Shown in pieces: positions 55,785-64,000 of a DNA stretch of 64,000 nucleotides (its first letter is position 1; the number at the start of each line of letters is the position of its first letter). A program made the position numbers and the translations under genes. Location: positions 196,254,174-196,318,173 of the forward strand of contig CAXKWD010000003.1 of NCBI GenBank assembly GCA_964059195.1, in the 5' to 3' direction. The notes beneath the pieces were generated by a model. The model saw only the letters and a list, made by a program, of their open reading frames with translations, was not told the DNA's origin and searched no databases. Origin of the DNA: Ectobius pallidus (Eukaryota; Arthropoda; Insecta; Blattodea; Ectobiidae).

Positions 55785-56480
55785 CACTTATTTATTTATT
55801 TACTATCCAAAGGTTTAACCTTATTGCACCAAGGTTATAGTTATTTACAAACATAACATTAAAGCATAACATATGAATATAAATTATAGTGCATAAGATG
55901 GCTTATATGTTAATAGTTACTTACAAATATTATAACATGTTCATAAATTCTTAAGGAAGTATGAATAATACAAGAAATAGCTATCAATGTATGCTTACAG
56001 TTATTTATAAAAATATAAAACACTCCTAGTAACTAAAGCATAATATTATTTACAATGCAAAAAATACGCATAAATTGAGGTTAAGTTTTTTGCAATTTCT
56101 AAATGCTAAAGTAATATATGACTATTTACAATGAATGAAATAGTTAACCTAACAATATTAGGTTATGGTTATTTACAACCATATAATACATTCCTAGAAA
56201 CTAAAGCACGTATAATGCATGAAATGGCTAACAATAATAATGAAAGGCCTACTTACGAATGTATTGAAACGTGTTCCTTTCATTGTTTCTTTCTGTCGTA
56301 GTATGAAAAATTACACCCGAATACCACACAGGTATTCACCATTTTAGAAATAGTATTTATACTCCTCAGTTCAATTACATTATTAGCTAAAATGCTAAAA
56401 TTCACATCGCTGTAACGCTCTTGTGGCTTGTACTCGATCAGCTGCTACAGTGTAGTAATATGGCGGTCCGTGCATCAATG
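55785..56480 (-). repeat. Possible LINE 3' UTR
   Basis: The minus strand ends AATAAGGTTAAACC...AAATAAATAAATAAGTGGGCC, like the tails of insect non-LTR elements. No coding part was recognised upstream, so the class is open. Confidence 0.35.
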
Positions 56481-57890
56481 TGGCTCACTGCCGCCAATAG
56501 TACAGCATACACAATTGCCGATCTATCTCTATATATCTGTGATCTCATGTATGTCATAAGGGAAGGAATCCTTTATTAGTATTGAATGACATGTTACCGA
56601 AATTTGAGCAGAAGAAATAGACAGGTTATGAATCCTATTGAAATCAAGAACAAAGCGAATTCATGATATGTTCATGGTACTCAGGGTCAGCCCTGAGGTC
56701 CTATGCTACTTATTGTGACTGGAAGCTTCCAAATAGTTACTAGGGACAAAGGAACAGCCAGTAGAACCATTCATAATGTGACAAGATAAAATTACGCTTT
56801 AAGGTCTCGGTTTATTAGAAAACCAACTTAGGACAGTGTCATAAGAAAACAATACTAGATTTGAACAATATTCGTAACTTGCCATGCATTATAGGTGCTG
56901 CATGTTGCACTTACAGACCTAACCACCTCTATGGACAGGTTAAAGCAGTTCGAAGCAAAAATATACATTGCCTCAATGAAATGATTTTGAAAAAAATATA
57001 TAAACATATATCTTATAACATATATCTTTATTAAACAAATGAAAATAAATACCAAAGACATGTGTGTAATATGGTGTTTTTTTCTTTAAACAATTGAAAA
57101 TCAAATACCAAAGATATAAACATAATACTCTACAAATTTCCCTCAACTTTTGCACTGTTCCCAGATGTTTTATTATTTCCTCCAGTTATTTAAAACTATG
57201 AGTTATACAATCTGTTGTTATTTTTATACAACATAAATAGCTAGTTCTTTTCAAGCTTTCAGTTAAAATCAATCATCAATTTGATTATACAACTGGCCCT
57301 TAATCTATCAACTTACGTAAACTTTTACGGCTGTCATGCCCGTGTACCTTGTTCCGAAAGACTAGTACGAATCATAATTGTAGCAGTCATTAACGCGAGA
57401 AGTCCCGAATTCAAATCGTTCTGTAAGCAGAAATGAAAAATTTGAAATACAAAATTCTTTTCATACGTCGGCTTCTCCGACATCAACGGCAGAGTTTATA
57501 GATAAATAAATAGGCTAAATACAAATAAGCTGGCAGCTGGTTACAAGATACTATAATATAACTATAGAGTTTAAAGTACAAAAGCACGATACACAAAACA
57601 AATAGAATTAGTTTCAACGGCACTACAGAGAGAATATAAATCACATGGTAACTTGGTTATATGGTGATCTGCATGTTCGGAAACCAGGCTGTGTCCGTCA
57701 ATACGAATTGATACTGCAGGGTATATTTACTCCACCTAGGTACACTGTTATCACACTTTTAATTGCTGTCTATGTTCACATTTTTCATCCACTTTCCCAT
57801 TTACAACTACCGAGGGGAATTTTCATGTAGAACACTTTCGTCTCCCGCAACTTTATACCAATGCACAGTATATACAGCTCATTCTCACGG
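56481..57890. other. Non-coding stretch, nothing recognised
   Basis: AT-rich, with short frames lacking known motifs. Confidence 0.4.
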
Positions 57891-58520
57891 TATCATAGGT
57901 AATCCTACGAGAGTTTACGAGTTTATTGATAGATTCGCGACAGCCCAGCAGGAGTGAATTTATCTGATGAAACTCGTCAACTCGTGTTGAATTTATTAAG
58001 ACTATTCCATGAATAAAATGTTACGGATTATACAAATAGTTATTACTTTTGTGCTTTGTTATATAAAGACAAAACCAACAGCACCGAGATCACGGCATAC
58101 TATAAATGAACGATACAACAATCGATTCGAGGTACCATGTTGTGACCAGTGCTACCAATGGTGTATATAAGACATGTTAACTTCATTCAGGTAAGCTAAC
58201 ATCAGAAAAGAATAAAAGCACACGAACTGGCTTGCACCGAATCGAAATTGTGTTTAAATCCATGCAAATTTATATTATTTCAATTTCCAAACAAGTTATG
58301 TAGCATAAAATAATCTATTTTTCGTGCTGCTTAATGACAGCTTGTGACGGCACATTGATGCTTACGTGTCCAGTAACAAGCTGACGATTTTATCAGGTAA
58401 AATCCTTTCCTCATATTAATAGCAGGCATTTTATAAGATAAACGAACGTGATTGGTCTAAATCCGAGGAATTGCTAAACGTTATTGGTCAATATCAAACA
58501 CGCGACATATGACTGGAATA
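57891..58520 (+). repeat. Family C repeat, copy 3 (uninterrupted)
   Basis: Contiguous version of the sequence split by insertions at 11943 and 25287: TCATAGGTAATCC, ACGGATTATACAAATAGTTA, TTGTTATATAAAGACAAAAC, ACACGCGACATATGACTGG. It gives the empty sites for both insertions. Non-coding. Confidence 0.75.
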
Positions 58521-59887
58521 GAAAATGAAAATGCCATTCAAGTGTGTTATGGAATGTCATTGATAAAGACGTTTCATAATTTTCATGCAATAGTCTTAAT
58601 GAGTATGTCAATCAATTTGCATACTACTGTTTTGTTTGTCTATGATTAAATATCTAAGTTTTGAGTCTTTAGCATACCCTGTAACTCAACAAACAAACAA
58701 ATGCCCTTTACTGGTGATCAGCTGTTAGGTTCCGTCCTTTGCGATAGATGACAGTGATGTCGTGCAGGCAGCTCATGGCTTCGCTTGGCGTTTTAACCTC
58801 AAAGTAGCGCATATTTAAAAGCATGAAATGAACTCAATTTAGTGTAATATTAAAATTCACATTAATAAAATTAATTTTCTTCAATTATTGATTATTGTGC
58901 AGTTTGAGTTGCTGCTTTCAAGGCTCGGAGATTGTCCTTTGTACGATGTCAATGGATACCATAACAGCATTAAAAATAAAAATGTATTGTAGCATATGGT
59001 TCTTACGTCATACGCAGTAAGCGTATTATATTATTATAGTCCAAAAATAGTACATTAGTACAGTAAGACGGGAGCTTGTTTGTGCAACGAGCGCAGTTTT
59101 ATTATTATACAAATAGGAATGTGTACACTAAGTAAGCTTAGTGTCACAGACTCTTCAAACTCGTTGCAGAAACAATCGTAACATTCATGAATCATTTAAT
59201 TCCTGTATTTTACTTTGTTTTCCTGACTGTTGGACCACTGTGAGCAGAATTTATAATATCAACCCTACAAAATTATCTCAAACTCATTTAAAAGTTAAAC
59301 CTGGTGTTAGAGGCGAAGCCAAATAACTCTGCCGCGATGTGGGTGTTATGACTAGGAGGCGGAGCGAAAGGTTACGGAGTTTGTCGATCGATTTCAGTCT
59401 AGTACAAACATCCTACGGTCGAGGTTTCTTGACACAATTTCCCTAGCTTGACTATGGAGAGTTTTAAACTGTAATTTATTTAGCACAAGGGGCATTTTGA
59501 ACAATGTGAGGTGCACTTAGAACTGTCAACAATATAAGTTGTAAAACAGCACAAACACTTATTCATCGATGCCAACAAAAGAAACACCTACACTCAATAA
59601 GGCTGCTTCCTAGTAGAAAAAGTGAGATGTCCCTAGACTGTGATTCCCCGTTAGGACATGTGATAATTAACCAATAAAAATCGGGGAGGGAAGGGAGGAG
59701 AAGGATGACGTGTTGGCAAGGAGGCGTGACTTCACGGTCTTTACGTAAATTGGTTTGTGCGCTGCGGCGGAATTATTTGGCCAGCGCTCTAACTCATGTT
59801 TCTTACTTATAAAGAAGTCGGCAATATGCTATAATGTTGTTCAGGAATTAACTTGATGATAAAACTCGTGCATCATGTATGTAACAC
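58521..59887. other. Non-coding stretch, nothing recognised
   Basis: A 61-codon frame at 59141-59326 has no known motif. No repeat copy seen. Confidence 0.4.
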
Positions 59888-59935
59888 TGACAGGTGCCCG
59901 CGGCTTCGTCCGCGATTATTTACTTTAGTTCTAGA
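59888..59935 (-). mobile_element. Helitron-like 3' hairpin remnant
   Basis: On the minus strand AATAATCGCGGACGAAGCCG then CGGGCACCTGTC, the type B hairpin with a changed end. The element body is not recognisable beyond it. Confidence 0.45.
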
Positions 59936-60679
59936 CCTCATTGAAATTTAACATGGAATTTCAAAGCCACGCGCAATACTTCCTCTAGGGAGCGAAATAA
60001 ACATGACTGTTATTTTCTTATAAACTCTCATTTCTTTCTCTAGCAAGAGATATGCGTGTGGATAAGTCTCGTTTTGCTTCCTATGCACGCTTTGTATTAT
60101 TTTATTTCCAAAGCCACAGCTTATTGAGCTTTCTCGTCGTCATGGAGATGGAAGCTACGTTTACGCTGCAGCCGTGGGCGAAAAAGACAAGCAAAGCAAT
60201 ATCGTTAAGCGTTTGAAAACTGCAATAGATGGCCGTGGGAAATTCTTGTATTTCATAAGAGTATTACAATGCTGGTAAGCAATATCCCTGTTTCACTTCG
60301 GATTTAGAGTGGAAGAAATCGTGGGGTTATGTGATTGTGTGAGTACCACATGATGCAGTAAGCGGTTATTGAATTCAACAAGCGCACAGTTTCCTAAGCA
60401 AGAAATATAATTTTTATTACAGAAATGGAACCATCTGTCTGACAAAGGCAGATACAATAAAATACTAAAATACGAGTTCTTTCCCTCGAAAATAATGGTT
60501 AATACTTATAACGTATTTAAAGTAATATTAATAACAAGTAATGATGATCTTTCTTTTTGTTTTTCATAGATTAACCTCTCTCGTTGTACAGATATTTGTG
60601 AGGCCTTACAGGACCGCGACCTATAGCGATAGGAATTATCTTTGGATCACATACAATTGTTTTGTCCAGAAAATGACAT
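59936..60679. other. Non-coding stretch, nothing recognised
   Basis: No gene or repeat copy seen. Confidence 0.35.
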
Positions 60680-60912
60680 AGAGGGGATCCAGGTGATCAG
60701 CCCAATGCCGGAGACACCTCCAAGATAACATAACCACATAGGCTACACACACTCACGCCGATAATGAGGGTTAAATGATATCCGGAGACCTCAAGGCTTT
60801 AAAGTTAACCAACATACGTAAGTGAGAAAACAGCAGAAAAACCCCACCAAGGTAACATGTCCCGATCAGGAATCGAACTCGGGGCAGGTGCGTGAGAGGA
60901 GCGAACGAATCC
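60680..60912 (-). mobile_element. tRNA-derived SINE, family S3, copy 2
   Basis: Matches 21060-21350. The minus strand has B box GAGTTCGATTCC (about 60871-60882). It adjoins an S1 SINE in the same orientation, whose target duplication overlaps the S3 tRNA-like head. Confidence 0.75.
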
Positions 60913-60924
60913 TCAGTACCACAA

Positions 60925-61233
60925 ACTAAACTAACTAATCTCTGTGGCGCTACATCCCTGGAGGGATTTGGCCTACCAGCCGACTGCTGCGTCATCTACC
61001 ACAGGCAGATGGCAAGGATTGGGGGGCATGTAGTCAGCATGAGGACACCCACGTACGTTAATGGTCGTTTTCATGACCGGAGTCGCTACTTCCCTATCTT
61101 GTAGCCCCTCAATTCGAATCACGAGGCTGAGTGCACCCCTGCCTCAGAAAAATCCGAGGAGGTACCGGGGGTCGAACCCAGGCCGACGGATCTGTAGTCA
61201 GCGACGCTAACCACAAGACCACGACGGCGGTCC
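60925..61233 (-). mobile_element. tRNA-derived SINE, family S1, copy 3
   Basis: The minus strand starts GACCGCCGTCGTGGTCTTGTG with A box GTGGTTAGCG and a perfect B box GGGTTCGACCCC. Body as in 9492-9797. Target duplication CTCAGTACCACAA / TTCAGTATCACAG (about 60912-60924 and 61234-61246), slightly diverged. Confidence 0.87.
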
Positions 61234-61570
61234 TTCAGTATCACAGCGATGGAACAATTACTATACTGACAATAAGTTGTAATAACAATTAAAAGTTTAG
61301 GGAAATAATAAAATTACTTATTAACTCATATCCCAAAAAAGAGATGGAAAGTTGTGAATCTGTTGCTCAGCTAGATACTATAACAATAGCATAATTGAGC
61401 AGTTGTAATAATATTTCAAGATATTAATTATTCTGTAGCCATCAACAGCTTTGTAAAATTGTACATACTGGGATGGTAAGACTTAGAGAACATTTAAGTG
61501 AGCATTCACACCGAAGTAGCATAGCATGCGAATCGCACTACCTGGATGCAGGCTGCACATCGAGTTGCAT
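61234..61570. other. Spacer with a dispersed motif
   Basis: GCACTACCTGGATGCAGGCTGCAC at about 61545-61568 resembles 63297-63322. Significance unknown. Confidence 0.35.
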
Positions 61571-62118
61571 TCTGTTCTGTTCTGTTCTGTTTATTTATTC
61601 TGGCAGAGCTATGGCCATTTGGCATTCTCTTCCGCTCTACCAGTAAAAAAAAAAACTACATTACAATTACATAACACAAATACATAATATTACAGATAAT
61701 TAATTAATACTTAATACTTAAATACCAAGCACTAAACATTGTTATAATTTATAAACTAGAGTGCTATAAAACATTAAATTACAAAAGAAAATTACAAAAT
61801 TAAATTACAAAATGAAATTACAAAATATAAAAATACGAAAGAAAATAATTAGGATTATAGCCTAAGATATTTAAAATTATACTAACGAATAATAAAGAGA
61901 AAAACTTATAGTTACAAAAAGTTAAGCTACGAGTTACAAGTATCAAAAAGAGCTCCAATTAAGATTTCTAGTTACTACGATGAAAAACAAAACTAAATTA
62001 CATGGTTTAGAATTAATATGTTGACTTCTGTCTGAAATTTACCAAGAGTTCGACAGCCTCTGACCGCGCGGGGGATGGAATTCCATTGGCGAGCTACTGA
62101 TACAGAGAATGAGGATGA
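61571..62118 (-). mobile_element. LINE 3' end (CR1/Jockey-like)
   Basis: On the minus strand a frame near 62118-62030 reads SSFSVSVARQWNSIP then GCRTLGKFQTEV, a C-terminal block of CR1/Jockey-group reverse transcriptases. A 3' UTR follows with ACTGGTAGAGCGG and CTCTGCCAGAATAAATAA and an (ACAGA)n tail at 61571-61590. Confidence 0.8.
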
Positions 62119-62847
62119 ATTCATACCGAATTCGCATTCATACCGAAGTAGCGAATGCGATCTACAGCTTAACGTACATTATATATTTTCACTTGAACAA
62201 TTGAGAAACCCATTTAAAGTAATGTAGTTTACCTAAAGAGAATATAGTTTCAGCAATTTTAATCCAGGCTTTTTTCCTACTAGTTTCGATTGATAAATCG
62301 TATAGTCTACGCATGTGCAAATTGTATGTTAAATAGCTCTCTTTCCAGCAGTTTTCATGACATCTTTTCCATAATCTACCGCTACACAAGCGAATATGTG
62401 TTGAATTTTCTTAACAATTAGAAAACAGCTGAAAAGGCAACTGTACGCATGCGTCATCCCGAGTAGGGTCGCATGAAATATGTCCAGATCTATCTGAAGA
62501 AATGATGTCGCACTCTGCGAGCTGCACTATTGCCACGCTACTTAGGTGTGAAGACTTGTACTTGTTTATCTGAAATTTAAAATAAGTAGCTCACAACCTG
62601 CATCCAAGTACTGTTAGCAGATGAGATGATTGCAAGCAGCAGGAATGCAGCGAGCTCCCCATTTCTCTACCTGCACGCGGGCTTGTCCTAATCTTACCTA
62701 TTTCAGTCGCTGAGCTAGCGTGCCAGTTCCGAGTCATCAGATTCCTGCCCTTTTCATTGGTGTCATCATCGATAAACAATATAGCATCAGTACTATTTAT
62801 AATGATATAACTAAAAACGATATAGCTTAAATACGATTTTTAACTGT
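62119..62847. other. Non-coding stretch, nothing recognised
   Basis: Bases 62588-62640 are partly complementary to 63240-63300 (CAGATGAGATGATTGCAAG with CTTGCATTCATCTCATCTG), a loose inverted repeat around the LINE fragment. Confidence 0.35.
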
Positions 62848-63072
62848 ATACAGGACACGACTGTTTGGCAGCTCACCTACACAAACTCAATATCTACAAC
62901 TCTCCAAAATGTGTTCTTTGCGAACAACAAGAATCTGTTATGGACAGCGAGCACCTACTACAATGCAGAGCATTACACAGCTCAGACTTATCTACACGCT
63001 ACTGGGAAGCAAGACAGCTAATGGAAGAGCTCCAACAAGCTGGGCATTAGCAACCAACCAACCAACCAACCA
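62848..63072 (+). pseudogene. LINE ORF2 C-terminal end with zinc-knuckle-like tail
   Basis: The frame reads GHDCLAAHLHKLNIYNSP then CVLCEQQ...DSEHLLQCRAL and ends at TAG 63048-63050. This is the cysteine/histidine tail (CxxC...H...C) that closes Jockey/R1/I-group LINE proteins after RNase H-like or connecting sequence. An (ACCA)n tail at 63052-63073 follows directly, as a 3' tail. 5'-truncated. Confidence 0.85.
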
Positions 63073-63865
63073 ACTATATACGGTAACGGTAACAATTCAC
63101 AAAGACAATCACAGCGCGCCAGAACAAACTACTACTAAACACGTGTCGCTCTTGACTGTTGCTATGACATCAGTGGGGGCGTCCAATCACTACCTCCCTT
63201 CCTCTCCCTTCCTCTCCCTTCCTCTCCCTTCCTCTTCACCCCGAACTTGCATTCATCTCATCTGTTGACTATATTGTGACTCGCATGCCACTTGCGACGT
63301 GCTACTTGGATGCACGCTGCACGTTACGCCTACTCATTTTAAATCCCAAATAAACAAGTTTGCTGTAATTTGGTCCAGACAAGCGATAATTTAGTCTTAT
63401 ATTGAACTCTTTCATACAGGTGAATACATTGTGTTTAACGGCAATTTTGAACTATGCGTCTCTGTGGATGACCTTGACAGAAAACATTTTTGTAATATAA
63501 ACATATTATTTAATATTAAACATTTTCGTAGAATTGTAAATTTTTTTAGAGATGGAGTGAGTTAAAATTTCATCAATTTATGTACAAAACCCACGAATTA
63601 TACGCAATTAAGGCAAAACCTTTGCTCGTACATTTCTACAAAAAACTTCGTCACATTACGTTTAATAATACAAATCGCCAGCAGAAATTAGCATACAATT
63701 GGCTATGATATACGAAGCGCATCCATAAAGTAAGTTTCCCTGAAGCCGTTTACAGAAAAAAACAATTTCAAGGAAATATTTATTGAAACAAACACAGCAA
63801 GTGCTCAGCTATTTTCAATATATGCTCTACCGGAATTGAAACATTTGTCTTACCGTGGAACCAAC
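63073..63865. other. Non-coding stretch with a CCCTTCCTCT minisatellite
   Basis: Tandem CCCTTCCTCT units run about 63196-63232. No gene seen beyond it. Confidence 0.5.
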
Positions 63866-63950
63866 TTTTGAATGTGCCGACTGGGATTTGAACCACCGTG
63901 TGACAACCACCGTGTGACAACCACCTTCGCCTCTCAGTCATTCTGTCATT
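63866..63950 (-). repeat. tRNA-like sequence with a small tandem duplication
   Basis: The minus strand holds B box GGTTCAAATCCC followed by AGTCGGCAC. Upstream, GTTGTCACACGGTG is duplicated (63895-63920 on the plus strand: ACCACCGTGTGACA twice). A SINE head is likely, but it lacks a second copy. Confidence 0.4.
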
Positions 63951-64000
63951 CTTTATCATTTCGTGAGGTGTAGGAAAAGATGGAAATCACTGGGGGCGAG

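Noticed and set aside
60990..61233. tRNA genes at perfect A/B boxes in S1 and S3 SINEs
   Set aside because: No cloverleaf closes; the boxes head dispersed repeats with target duplications.

Overview
This window reads as non-coding nuclear DNA from a large, AT-rich, repeat-filled animal genome, most likely an insect. The best lineage clue is a nuclear copy of mitochondrial DNA at 8591-9290 with rrnL, trnL(UAG) and nad1 in the arthropod order on one strand. Helitron-like elements with a CTAG end, mariner, pogo/Tigger and hAT elements, tRNA-derived SINEs and LINE tails also fit an insect. A cockroach or termite is a guess I cannot test. I found no convincing host protein-coding exon and no functional RNA gene; almost every open frame longer than 60 codons is a shadow or a transposon relic.

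Layout. 0-7 kb: ends of dispersed repeats, a tRNA-like fold-back (4025-4154) and family B (about 4660-5107). 7-10.4 kb: a hAT relic, then a family A repeat carrying the mitochondrial insertion and a SINE. 10.6-16.1 kb: a mariner fragment, families B and C, and four Helitron-like units, two of them nearly identical and inverted but inserted separately. 16.5-23.9 kb: many family A copies, three SINEs and a 610-bp tandem duplication. 23.95-25.04 kb: two near-perfect palindromes. 25.1-28.9 kb: a nested stack in which a LINE sits in family C and a mariner element sits in the LINE's target-site duplication. 29-33 kb: hAT, mariner relic, SINE and another DNA transposon. 34.5-43.2 kb: Helitron-like elements, family A with an expanded internal tandem array, and a 1.6-kb hAT. 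44-54 kb: LINE relics, a mariner fold-back, hATs, mariner and two pogo/Tigger elements, several nested in one another. 55-64 kb: an A-rich array, family C, SINEs and two LINE 3' ends.

The strongest unexplained signal is the palindromic octamer TAGGCCTA. I count 17 perfect copies by eye in 64 kb, where base composition predicts about one or fewer. Comparing repeat copies inside the window shows that several of these sites, and some variants, are a 6-bp GGCCTA gained at a TA dinucleotide. One such gain accounts for the only in-frame stop (26636-26638) in an otherwise open LINE frame. This suggests a tiny insertion process at TA, or the excision footprint of a TA-targeting element with GG...CC ends. 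I could not search the literature or the rest of the genome.

Coordinates of repeats are read by eye from copy-to-copy comparison. Ends supported by target-site duplications are the most reliable; those given as 'about' may be off by tens of bases.
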